A stretch of DNA of 64,000 nucleotides. Source: Streptomyces sp. P9-A2. Its GTDB lineage: Bacteria > Actinomycetota > Actinomycetes > Streptomycetales > Streptomycetaceae. Below are positions 24,223 to 31,314 of this stretch, piece after piece (positions within the stretch are counted from its first letter, which is position 1; each line of letters starts with the position of its first letter). The position numbers and the translations under genes are program-made. The notes under the pieces are model-generated. The model did no database searches. It was not told the origin of the DNA and saw only the letters and a program-made list of their open reading frames with translations. The stretch spans positions 6,820,001 to 6,884,000 of the forward strand of contig NZ_JAZIFX010000001.1 in NCBI RefSeq assembly GCF_036634175.1. The letters run 5' to 3'.

Positions 24223-24474
24223 GTGCGATTGAGAGTGGAGTTCACGACCGAGCCCTTCGATCTGGACGAGGCGCCCGCGCATGCGGTGGTGGCCCGGGAG
24301 GTCGTGGAGGGGGCCGCGCTGGACTCGGTGGACGTCGGGCCGTTCGGGAACACCGCGGAGGGCGGTGCCGACGTGGTCCTCGCCGCCGTGGACGTCCTGC
24401 TGCGCCGAAGCCTGGAGGCCGGCGCGACCCGGATCTCGCTCCAGGTCAACGTGATAGCGGAGGCCGAGGGATGA
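24223..24474 (+). CDS. Thiamine-binding-like (MTH1187/YkoF) small protein
   Basis: 83 aa from the GTG at 24223 (GGGGGCGCA upstream). The sequence LRVEFTTEPFDLDEAPAHAV, then GPFGNTAEGGADVVLAAVDVLLRRSLEAGATRISLQVNVI, has the beta-alpha-beta-beta-alpha-beta pattern of the MTH1187/YkoF thiamine-binding-like family. Its stop overlaps the ATG of the HTH gene (ATGA), so the two are made together. Its role in a purine operon is not known; a ligand-sensing partner for the HTH protein is a guess. Confidence 0.75.
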   Translation: MRLRVEFTTEPFDLDEAPAHAVVAREVVEGAALDSVDVGPFGNTAEGGADVVLAAVDVLLRRSLEAGATRISLQVNVIAEAEG

Positions 24475-24839
24475 GCGGCGGGGCGGACGAGGCGTTCATC
24501 GCCGCCGTCAAGCCGCTCGTCGAGGCCATGGGCGGGCGGCTGCTCCCGCCCGACGAGGCCGGTCCCGACGACGTCGTCCTCGCCTGGGAGGGCGCCGATG
24601 TCGTCGCTGTGCGCCTGCCCCAGCTAGCCGACTCCCTCGATCACATCCTCGCCGCGCTGGAGCGCCGGCAGGGCAGGCCCCTCGCCGACCTGGACCGCAG
24701 GGCCAAGCAGGAGATCGTGCGGAGCCTGGAGGCGCGCGGCGCCTTCGCCGTCCGGCACGGCGTCGAGACGGTGGCGGGCGCGCTCGGCGTCAGCCGCTTC
24801 ACCGTCTACAACTACCTCAACCGGGAGAAGGGCTCCTGA
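24471..24839 (+). CDS. Helix-turn-helix protein of the purine catabolic locus
   Basis: 122 aa. The N-terminal ~75 residues are acidic and mixed (FIAAVKPLVEAMGGRLLPPD, then VVAVRLPQLADSLDHILAAL). The C-terminus is a Fis/HTH_30-like DNA-binding motif (AVRHGVETVAGALGVSRFTVYNYLNRE), as in PucR/CdaR-family activators and their one-domain relatives. It lies between the thiamine-binding-like gene (4-nt overlap) and uraD (210-bp gap with its own promoter). It probably regulates the uraD-uraH-uricase genes; this is inferred from position. Confidence 0.75.
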   Translation: MSGGADEAFIAAVKPLVEAMGGRLLPPDEAGPDDVVLAWEGADVVAVRLPQLADSLDHILAALERRQGRPLADLDRRAKQEIVRSLEARGAFAVRHGVETVAGALGVSRFTVYNYLNREKGS

Positions 24840-24957
24840 GACTTCCCTCAAAGCCCCTGAAGGGCTTCCGGTGAGCTTCTGCCTGGTTCCTGACGGGCCC
24901 GGACGGGCCCGCGGCCGGTCGGTGAGGGCCGTCCGCCCCTCTCACCCCTCCCGTTCT

Positions 24958-24998
24958 TCAACAAACTGTTGACGCAGTGGCCCGGGGCGGCGTTAGCT
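24958..24998 (+). promoter_or_regulatory. Promoter of uraD operon with overlapping palindrome
   Basis: TTGACG (24969-24974), 18 nt, TTAGCT (24993-24998). A perfect 6-3-6 palindrome TCAACA-AAC-TGTTGA (24958-24972) overlaps the -35, so it is a good repressor site or, if occupied from upstream, an activator site. It differs from the TTCC-N7-GGAA sites of gcl and hyi. Confidence 0.6.
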
Positions 24999-25049
24999 GT
25001 TCGTACGCCCGTTCCGCAGGATGACCGGTCCCGGCTGGGGGAGGCTTGT

Positions 25050-25577
25050 GTGACGTCCGCTTCCACGCCGCAGGGCCTGGCCCGCTTCAACGCCCTGGGG
25101 GAGAGCGAGGCTCTCGCCGCCCTCCACGAGGTGTGCGCCTCCACGGCGTGGGCCCGGCGGCTGCTCGCCGGCCGCCCGTACGCGACCGCCGGCGAGCTGT
25201 ACGCCGCCGCCGACGCCGTCACGAGCGGGCTGACCGCGGCGGACCTCGACGAGGCGATGGCCGGGCATCCGCCGATCGGCGGACCCCGGCCCGGGGACCC
25301 GGCCTCGGCGCGGGAGCAGAGCGGCATGGCCTCCGCGCCGGACCGCCTCAAGGCGGAGATGCTCGAGCTGAACCTCGCCCACCAGGAGAAGTTCGGCCAT
25401 GTGTTCCTCGTCTGCGCCACCGGCCGGACCGGCGAGCAGCTGCGCGACGCGGCCAGGGAACGCCTGGGCAACACGCCGGAGCGGGAACGCGAGACCGTCC
25501 GCACCGAGCTGGGGAGGATCAACCGCATACGCCTGGCCCGGCTGGTCGAAGCGGACCGGCAGCCCCGACATCCCTAG
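25050..25577 (+). CDS. uraD: OHCU decarboxylase
   Basis: 175 aa. Decarboxylates 2-oxo-4-hydroxy-4-carboxy-5-ureidoimidazoline to S-allantoin, the last step after uricase and HIU hydrolase. MAGHPPIGG holds the catalytic His; AHQEKFGHVFLVCATGRTGEQL is the second conserved block (active-site Glu/Phe). GTG at 25050 follows GGGGGAGG; the longer frame upstream includes the promoter and is rejected. It is the first gene of uraD-uraH-uricase-deaminase, with a 13-bp gap to uraH. Confidence 0.88.
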   Translation: MTSASTPQGLARFNALGESEALAALHEVCASTAWARRLLAGRPYATAGELYAAADAVTSGLTAADLDEAMAGHPPIGGPRPGDPASAREQSGMASAPDRLKAEMLELNLAHQEKFGHVFLVCATGRTGEQLRDAARERLGNTPERERETVRTELGRINRIRLARLVEADRQPRHP

Positions 25578-25590
25578 GAGCAGTGCCCGT

Positions 25591-25998
25591 ATGAGCACCG
25601 AGACCACCGCTTCCGTCTCCACGCACATCCTGGACACCAGTGTCGGCCGCCCCGCCGGGGGCGTAGCCGTCCAGCTCTCCGCCCGCCCGGGCCGGGAGGC
25701 GCGCTGGCAGGCGCTCGGCGGCTCCGCGACCGACGCGGACGGGCGCTGCAAGGACCTCCCGGCGCTGCCGGAGGGCATCACCCACGTACGGCTCGACTTC
25801 GCCGTGGAGTCGTACTTCGAGCCACAGGCCACCGACAGGCGAGCCGAGGCACGGCAGGACGCCCCCGCGCACCGGGACAGCGGCACCGGAGCGTTCTTCC
25901 CGGAGGTGGCGGTCACGTTCGCCGTCGTACCGGGCGAGCACTACCACGTACCGCTGCTGCTCAACCCGTTCGGCTACTCCGTATACCGAGGGAGCTAG
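25591..25998 (+). CDS. uraH: 5-hydroxyisourate hydrolase
   Basis: 135 aa transthyretin-related protein that opens 5-hydroxyisourate to OHCU. VSTHILDTSVGRPAGGVAV contains the N-terminal catalytic His motif. The C-terminal tetrapeptide YRGS, a family hallmark, ends the protein. An insert of ~10 residues (TDRRAEARQDAPAHRDSGTG) precedes FFPEVAVTF. ATG with AGGAGC upstream. The uricase start is 5 bp downstream. Confidence 0.93.
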   Translation: MSTETTASVSTHILDTSVGRPAGGVAVQLSARPGREARWQALGGSATDADGRCKDLPALPEGITHVRLDFAVESYFEPQATDRRAEARQDAPAHRDSGTGAFFPEVAVTFAVVPGEHYHVPLLLNPFGYSVYRGS

Positions 25999-26003
25999 CA
26001 GAC

Positions 26004-26924
26004 ATGCCCACGATTCTCGGCCGGAACCAGTACGGCAAAGCGGAGAACCGCGTCGTCAGGATCACGCGCGACGGCGCCACCCACCACATCAGGGACCTGA
26101 ACGTCTCCGTCGCCCTGTCCGGCGACATGGAGGACGTCCACCACTCCGGCTCCAACGCCAACGTCCTGCCGACCGACACCACCAAGAACACCGTGTTCGC
26201 CTTCGCCAAGGAGCACGGCATCGAGTCCGCCGAGCAGTTCGGCATCCACCTCGCCCGGCACTTCGTGACCTCCCAGGAGCCCATCCACCGGGCCCGCATC
26301 CGCGTCGAGGAGTACGCCTGGGACAGGATCACGACCTCCGGCGCCCACCGGCGGGAGCGCGGCGAGCACTCCTTCGTCCGAAAGGGTCAGGAGACCCGGC
26401 TCACGCAGGTCACCTACGACGGCGAGCGGTGGGAGGTCGTCTCGGGCCTGAAGGACCTGACGGTGCTGAACTCCACCGACTCCGAGTTCCACGGCTTCGT
26501 CAAGGACAGGTACACGACCCTGAAGGAGACCCGGGACCGCGTCCTCGCCACCTCGGTCGCCGCCCGATGGCGGTTCAACTGGACCGACGACGGGCACCCG
26601 ATGCCCGACTGGGAGACGTCCTACGCGCGGACGAGGCAGCACCTGCTCCAGGCCTTCGCCGAGACGTACTCCCTGTCCCTGCAGCAGACGATGTACCGGA
26701 TGGGCGCGCGGATCATCGAGCACCGTGAGGAGATAGACGAGGTCCGCTTCTCCCTCCCCAACAGTCACCACTTCCAGGTGGACCTGGAACCCTTCGGGCT
26801 CGACAACGACAGCGCGGACGGCGCCGTGTACCTCGCCGCCGACCGCCCCTACGGCCTGATCGAAGCCACGATCCTGCGCGACGGCTGCGAGGCGCTCATC
26901 CCGGCGGACCTCACCAACCTCTGA
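26004..26924 (+). CDS. Urate oxidase (uricase)
   Basis: 306 aa, the normal size. It oxidises urate with O2 to 5-hydroxyisourate and H2O2 without a cofactor. NQYGKAENRVVRI carries the catalytic Lys12 and VLPTDTTKNTVFAFAK the partner Thr. SLQQTMYRMG and LPNSHHFQVDL (Asn/His of the active site) follow. The C-terminus PADLTNL lacks a clear peroxisome-type signal, as expected in bacteria. It is in the uraD-uraH operon. No catalase gene was recognised in this window. Confidence 0.95.
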   Translation: MPTILGRNQYGKAENRVVRITRDGATHHIRDLNVSVALSGDMEDVHHSGSNANVLPTDTTKNTVFAFAKEHGIESAEQFGIHLARHFVTSQEPIHRARIRVEEYAWDRITTSGAHRRERGEHSFVRKGQETRLTQVTYDGERWEVVSGLKDLTVLNSTDSEFHGFVKDRYTTLKETRDRVLATSVAARWRFNWTDDGHPMPDWETSYARTRQHLLQAFAETYSLSLQQTMYRMGARIIEHREEIDEVRFSLPNSHHFQVDLEPFGLDNDSADGAVYLAADRPYGLIEATILRDGCEALIPADLTNL

Positions 26925-26953
26925 GAACAAGGACGATCTGGAGAGACGAACCC

Positions 26954-28333
26954 ATGGAAGCAGTCCGGCGCACCGTCATCGAGAACTGCGCGATCGCGAC
27001 CGTCGACGCGAAGGACACCGAGTACGCCTCCGGGCACCTCGTCCTCGCCGGCCACCGCATCGAGTCGCTCGGCGCGGGCAGGCCCCCCGAGGGCCTGGAG
27101 AACGTCGTCCGCCGCATCGACGCCACCGGACACCTGGCCACGCCCGGCCTGGTCAGCACCCACCACCACTTCTACCAGTGGCTCACCCGGGGCCTGGCCA
27201 CCGACCGGAACCTGTTCGACTGGCTCGTCGCGCTGTACCCGGCCTGGGCGCGCCTCGACGAGCCGATGGTGCACGCCGCCGCCCGGGGCTCCCTCGCGAT
27301 GATGGCCCGCGGCGGTGTCACCACCGCCATGGACCACCACTACGTGTTCCCCCGCGGCTCCGGCGACCTGTCCGGCGCCGTCCTCCGCGCCGCCCGCGAC
27401 ATGGGCGTCCGCTTCACCCTGGCCCGCGGTTCGATGGACCGCGGCGAGAAGGACGGCGGCCTGCCCCCGGACTTCGCCGTGGAGACGCTCGAAGACGCCC
27501 TCGCCGCGACCGAGGAGACCGTCCGGCAGCACCACGACACCTCCTCCGACGCCATGACCCGGGTCGCCGTGGCACCCTGCTCCCCGTTCTCCGTCTCCAC
27601 CGAACTGATGCGGCAGTCAGCGGAGTTGGCGCGCAGTCTCGGCGTACGCCTGCACACGCACGGGTCGGAGACGGTGGAGGAGGAGAAGTTCTGCCACGAA
27701 CTGTTCGGGATGGGCCCGACCGACTACTTCGAGTCCACCGGCTGGCTCGGCGAGGACGTGTGGATGGCGCACTGCGTCCACATGAACGACTCCGACATCG
27801 CCGCCTTCGCCCGCACCGGGACGGGCGTCGCCCACTGCCCCTCCTCCAACGCCCGCCTCGCCGCCGGGATCGCCCGCGTCCCCGACCTGCTGGCCGCCGG
27901 GGTCCCGGTCGGCCTCGGCGTGGACGGCACCGCGTCCAACGAGTCCGGCGAACTGCACACCGAACTGCGCAACGCCCTGCTCGTGGCCCGCCTCGGCCCG
28001 CACCGCGAAGCGTCCTTGACGGTACGTCAGGCTCTGCGTCTGGGAACCCACGGAGGCGCCCGGGTCCTGGGCCGGGCGGCGGAGATCGGCTCGCTGGAGC
28101 CGGGCAAGCTCGCCGACCTGGTGCTGTGGCGGATGGACACCCTCGCCCACGCCTCCATCGCCGACCCGGTGGCCGCGCTGGTCCTCGGCGCGCCGGCGCC
28201 GGTCACGGCGTCGTTCGTCAACGGCCGCCAGATCGTGGAGGGCGGCCGGCTGCGCACGGCCGACGAGGACGAGATCGCCCGCACCACCCGCGCACAGGCC
28301 CGGCGGCTGGCCGCGATCGCGGCGCGGGACTGA
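26954..28333 (+). CDS. 8-oxoguanine deaminase-type amidohydrolase
   Basis: 459 aa of the ATZ/TRZ amidohydrolase family. Metal ligands: STHHHFYQWL (HxH, about 62-64), LHTHGSE, MAHCVHMND, and the catalytic Asp in GVDGTASNESGELHTELR. The family includes 8-oxoguanine deaminase, guanine deaminase and hydroxyatrazine hydrolases. Placed after uricase, it would feed urate (from 8-oxoguanine) or xanthine (from guanine) into the pathway. The gap after uricase is 29 bp with GGAGAG before the ATG, so it is the last operon gene. The exact substrate is inferred. Confidence 0.85.
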   Translation: MEAVRRTVIENCAIATVDAKDTEYASGHLVLAGHRIESLGAGRPPEGLENVVRRIDATGHLATPGLVSTHHHFYQWLTRGLATDRNLFDWLVALYPAWARLDEPMVHAAARGSLAMMARGGVTTAMDHHYVFPRGSGDLSGAVLRAARDMGVRFTLARGSMDRGEKDGGLPPDFAVETLEDALAATEETVRQHHDTSSDAMTRVAVAPCSPFSVSTELMRQSAELARSLGVRLHTHGSETVEEEKFCHELFGMGPTDYFESTGWLGEDVWMAHCVHMNDSDIAAFARTGTGVAHCPSSNARLAAGIARVPDLLAAGVPVGLGVDGTASNESGELHTELRNALLVARLGPHREASLTVRQALRLGTHGGARVLGRAAEIGSLEPGKLADLVLWRMDTLAHASIADPVAALVLGAPAPVTASFVNGRQIVEGGRLRTADEDEIARTTRAQARRLAAIAARD

Positions 28334-28439
28334 GCGCGGACGCGACGCAGGACTGACCGCGGATCCTGAACGGCACACGGACCCGACCGAGTTGTCCCGG
28401 GCGGGTCCGCGGGGCCTGTGTGCCGCCTGCTTCAGGTAC

Positions 28440-28681
28440 GCCTGCTTCAGGTACGGCCCGTCCGCTCCGATCTTTCCGGGACCGTCGAGAACGTACACCC
28501 GGAGGTTGCCCTTGCCCGGGCCCCCACGGTCAGGGAACCGTTCGAGACGGTCCTCGTGTCACCGGTGACGACATCACGGTAGGTGCCGTTCGGGATGCCC
28601 GTGTACGTCGCCGAGCCGGTCACGGTGACGAGCGCGAAACTTGTCGGTGCCACCGGCGGTGTACCGCCACTTGAAGGCCAT
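28440..28681 (-). pseudogene. Decayed C-terminus of a secreted alpha-amylase-like protein
   Basis: Minus-strand pieces line up in order but in different frames: AFKWRYTAGGTDKF (from 28681), then LVTVTGSATYTGIPNGTYRD plus VVTGDTRTVSNGSLTVGA, then VYVLDGPGKIGADGPYLK (to about 28444). They resemble the C-terminal beta domain of secreted actinobacterial alpha-amylases. At least two frameshifts separate them and no catalytic domain remains. The last motif is partly re-duplicated (LKQAYLKQA), matching the direct repeat at its end. Confidence 0.5.
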
Positions 28682-28790
28682 TATGGCCCGGCCGGCCTGC
28701 CCTGAGTGTTCCCGCCGCCAGAGCCAGCGCGCCCACCGCCACCACCACGGCCACCCGGAAGGCCAGCCGATATCCCTCGGCCGTCGCCAC
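28682..28790 (-). pseudogene. Possible last helix of a membrane transporter gene
   Basis: The minus-strand frame EGYRLAFRVAVVVAVGALAL, then AAGTLRAGRPG, reads like the final transmembrane helix of an MFS exporter. It begins after an in-frame stop and joins the amylase relic directly. Only this end is visible, so the assignment is weak. Confidence 0.3.
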
Positions 28791-28917
28791 TGGGCCGAAC
28801 GCAACCGGTTCTACATCGCCGAGTCACGAGCGGCCTACGACACCGAACACGGCCCCGAACTGGTCGACGCGTAGCCGTACCGGGGGAACGCTCGCCCCCG
28901 GTACGGCCGACGCCGCC

Positions 28918-29340
28918 CTACAGCCCGAACAAGTCCGGGTCCTTGGCCAGTTCCCGGAAGAGGTCCTGCGGGCTCGGCACCAGCTTGCGCAGCTTGAGGT
29001 CCAGCACGCCGCCGACCGCCGTGATCTCGGCCGAGACCGTGCCGTCCGCCCGGGTGATGACCTGCTCGATGCGGAACGTCTTGCCGGTGCTCCAGGAGAA
29101 GACGCAGCTCACATCGACCTCGTCGCCGGCGAGCAGTTCGCGCTTGTAGCGGATGGTGGTCTCCAGGGCGACCGGTCCCACACCCCGCGCGGCGAGCGCG
29201 GACTGCGTGACCCCCGCTTCATGGAGCAGCGCCCAGCGCGCGTGCTCCGCGTAGTTGAGGTACACGGCCTGGTTGAGGTGACCCTGCACATCGGTCTCGT
29301 ATCCGCGCACGGTCACCCGGACGGAAAACGGCTCGCTCAC
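28918..29340 (-). CDS. Acyl-CoA thioesterase (4HBT hotdog fold)
   Basis: 140 aa. YETDVQGHLNQAVYLNYAEHARWALLHEAG carries the 4-hydroxybenzoyl-CoA thioesterase signature with the Asp of TDVQGHLN. VALETTIRYKRELLAGDEVDV and KTFRIEQVITRADGTVSAEI complete the hotdog sheet. GTG at 29340, following AAGGGGCAGCA. It hydrolyses acyl-CoA esters in the cytosol; chain specificity is unknown. 59 bp separate it from the upstream hypothetical gene. Confidence 0.9.
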   Translation of the reverse strand: MSEPFSVRVTVRGYETDVQGHLNQAVYLNYAEHARWALLHEAGVTQSALAARGVGPVALETTIRYKRELLAGDEVDVSCVFSWSTGKTFRIEQVITRADGTVSAEITAVGGVLDLKLRKLVPSPQDLFRELAKDPDLFGL

Positions 29341-29399
29341 TGCTGCCCCTTCGTGCCTGTTCGGTTCGCTGTGTCGAGCACCGATCCTGGCACGCGCCC

Positions 29400-30059
29400 T
29401 CATGCGCGGCGCGGGGAGGCCAGCAGGTACCGGGCCCGCGTCCGCGGCTCCGTGTACTCCCCGGCCTGCCAGCCGGCCCCCTCCAGGGTGACCGCGCAGG
29501 CCCGCAGCACCTCGCCGTCCGCTTCGTACACGGCGACGGCCTCCGGCTGCGGTGTCTCCCGCACCCGGTAACCGGCGGCCCCGGCGCTCTCCCCGGCGGG
29601 ACGGTGCCCGGCGGCCTCCAGGGCGAGCGCGGCGGCCTGTACGAGATGGCCGCGCTCCCAGCCGCAGGGCCGGTCGGTGGCACCGTCCGGGTGCGACATG
29701 CGCCGCAACTCCAGCAGTCCCTGCCACGCGCTCCGCACCTCACGCACCCGCGCGGCCCCGCCCTCGGCCGCACCCTTCTCCCCGCCGACCCGAGCGGCGA
29801 ACACCCCGCCGGAGGTCCCGCTGCCGGAGGTCCCGTCCTCCGGCTCCGGGCCGCTCCTCCCCTCCGCGTCGTCCTTCCCCTCCCGTATCCGGTGCCCCGC
29901 CGGCGTCAGGAAGTGACCGTGCGGCGCACGGGGGTGCCGGAACGCCAGCCCGCGCTTGACCAGCCCCGCAAGCTGGGCCTCGGTCCCCTTGAGCCGCCCA
30001 CTGACCGGATCGGCCGCCTGCACCACCCGCCGCAACCCCGCGCCCAACGCTCTCGTCAC
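29400..30059 (-). CDS. Hypothetical protein with winged-helix-like N-terminus
   Basis: 219 aa from the GTG at 30059. Residues 1-55 (LRRVVQAADPVSGRLKGTEAQ, then LVKRGLAFRHPRAPHGHFLTPAGHRIRE) look like a MarR/PadR-style winged helix. A Gly/Ser/Glu-rich linker (about 60-100) follows, then two helix/strand units (HLVQAAALALEAAGHRP; VYEADGEVLRACAVTLEGAGW) ending in YLLASPRRA. No family name is assigned. The longer frame upstream of 30059 lacks a ribosome-binding site and crosses a palindromic intergenic stretch. Confidence 0.6.
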   Translation of the reverse strand: MTRALGAGLRRVVQAADPVSGRLKGTEAQLAGLVKRGLAFRHPRAPHGHFLTPAGHRIREGKDDAEGRSGPEPEDGTSGSGTSGGVFAARVGGEKGAAEGGAARVREVRSAWQGLLELRRMSHPDGATDRPCGWERGHLVQAAALALEAAGHRPAGESAGAAGYRVRETPQPEAVAVYEADGEVLRACAVTLEGAGWQAGEYTEPRTRARYLLASPRRA

Positions 30060-30211
30060 CACACCCACCCCCGATCCCCGACCGGTTCGCCGGCCGGCCT
30101 TTCCAGCCCTTTCGAAGACTACGGCCGAACACTGACACTCCCCGGGTTCCGCCGTCGCGCCCCTGTGGGAGCCGGCCGGGGCGGAGACCGATCCACTCAC
30201 GACGCGTGATG

Positions 30212-30226
30212 TTCCACGACCCGGTC
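30212..30226. promoter_or_regulatory. Autoregulatory operator candidate before iclR
   Basis: TTCCACGACCCGGTC, 14 bp before the iclR start. With the flanking bases (ATGTTCCACGACCCGG) it matches the hyi site (ATGTTCCACGATCCGG) at 15 of 16 positions. A second half-site-like ATTCCGCTGTGGAG (30231-30244) overlaps the start codon. Confidence 0.55.
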
Positions 30227-30239
30227 GTAGAATTCCGCT

Positions 30240-31031
30240 GTGGAGAACTCAGATCGTACGTCGCGGCCCGGAGTGAAATCGCGGAGCGCGGGCGGCAAGC
30301 CCGCGCAAGGCCTGGAATCCGTGGAGAACGCCCTCTCCCTGCTGCTCCTGCTCCGCAAGCAGGGGCGTGTGCGGCTGAGCGAGGCCGCCGACGAGCTGGG
30401 TGTGGCCAGGTCCACGGCTCATCGTCTGCTCTCCACCCTGCGCGGCCGCGGCTTCGCGGTGCAGGGCGCCGACAAGGTGTACCGGCCCGGCCCCACGCTC
30501 TACCGCCTGGGGATGTCCCAGCGCTCCGAGTACGACCTCGTGGAAACCGCCCGGCCGCACCTGCTGTGGCTCAACGGACAGCTCGGTGAAACGGTGCACC
30601 TGTCGGTCCGGGCCGGGGCCGAGGCGCGCATCCTGCACAGCATCGAGGGAACGCACGCACTGCGCGTCGGCAGCCGCACGGGCGTGAGCCTGCCCGCGCA
30701 CCTCTCCGCCGGCGGCAAGGCGCTCCTCGCCGACCTGGGCGTCTCCGAACTCGCCGACATCTACGGCACCCGGCGCACCGCGCAGGCGGACACCGACCCC
30801 GAGACACTGCACCGCACGCTCGAGACCGTCCGCAGGCGGGGCTACGCGGTCAATATCGGAGGTACCGAGCGCGGCATCTCCGCGGTGGGCGCCGCCGTGC
30901 GGGAGCCGGGCGGCCGCGCCGTGGCGGCGATGATCGTCTCGGCCCCTTCGCTGCGCTTCACCCGCGCCCGCCTCGGTGAGGCGGCCGCTGTGCTCGGGGA
31001 GGCGGTGCGCCGCATGGAGGCGGCACTCTGA
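30240..31031 (+). CDS. IclR-family transcriptional regulator
   Basis: 263 aa. The N-terminal winged helix (SVENALSLLLLLRKQGRVRL, then SEAADELGVARSTAHRLLSTL, about 25-75) and the C-terminal IclR effector domain (ETVHLSVRAGAEARILHSIE; SLPAHLSAGGKALLADLG; RGYAVNIGGTERGISAVGAAV) are complete. Placement after the purine genes and a shared operator with gcl and hyi point to an AllR-like repressor of allantoin/glyoxylate metabolism. GTG start, with the operator immediately upstream, suggests autoregulation. Alternatively it controls the adjacent MFS gene, 283 bp downstream. The effector (glyoxylate, allantoate) is inferred. Confidence 0.88.
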   Translation: MENSDRTSRPGVKSRSAGGKPAQGLESVENALSLLLLLRKQGRVRLSEAADELGVARSTAHRLLSTLRGRGFAVQGADKVYRPGPTLYRLGMSQRSEYDLVETARPHLLWLNGQLGETVHLSVRAGAEARILHSIEGTHALRVGSRTGVSLPAHLSAGGKALLADLGVSELADIYGTRRTAQADTDPETLHRTLETVRRRGYAVNIGGTERGISAVGAAVREPGGRAVAAMIVSAPSLRFTRARLGEAAAVLGEAVRRMEAAL

Positions 31032-31121
31032 GCCGGCGGCCGGCGTCCTCGTACGCACACGGCCGAAGCGGGGAGCAGGATACGGCGGCAGGCCCGTAGT
31101 GCAAAAAAATGCTCCCCCCTG

Positions 31122-31136
31122 TACCGCAGAGCGGAA
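31122..31136. promoter_or_regulatory. Palindrome before the MFS transporter gene
   Basis: TACCGC-AGA-GCGGAA, an IclR-type palindrome about 180 bp before the MFS start, followed by GTTGC-tctctgc-GCAAC (31152-31168). It resembles the TTCC...GGAA class only in its right half (GCGGAA). It is probably the operator of the permease gene. Confidence 0.45.
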
Positions 31137-31314
31137 CTACTGGACATTTTTGTTGCTCTCTGCGCAACAGGGCTGCTTCCATTCTGGTCACCGATGGGTC
31201 ATTCGCTTGTCGCCGGAAGGACACCGGGGTCTGCGGAGCCGCCCACCGTGTCGGCGCTCCGCATCGCGGCCCGCCCGGCTCCCTTCCCCCCTCTCCGCGA
31301 CAGGACGTGGCCGC

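Larger units (their letters stand above)
28334..28917. other. Relic-bearing intergenic region
   Basis: 584 bp with no intact gene. It has a 17-bp direct repeat (CTGCTTCAGGTACG twice at about 28427-28460) and the broken minus-strand ends described separately (28440-28790). A plus-strand open stretch to 28874 (ending AESRAAYDTEHGPELVDA) has no start signals. Confidence 0.6.

Noticed and set aside
23500..24232. Plus-strand frames of 120-220 codons after RNase J
   Set aside because: No ribosome-binding site, frame-random composition, overlap with the RNase J promoter; only a short hydrophobic stretch is noteworthy.
28641..28874. 77-codon plus-strand frame ending AAYDTEHGPELVDA
   Set aside because: It runs across the antisense of the amylase and transporter relics, has no start signals, and its N-terminal part is clearly antisense sequence.
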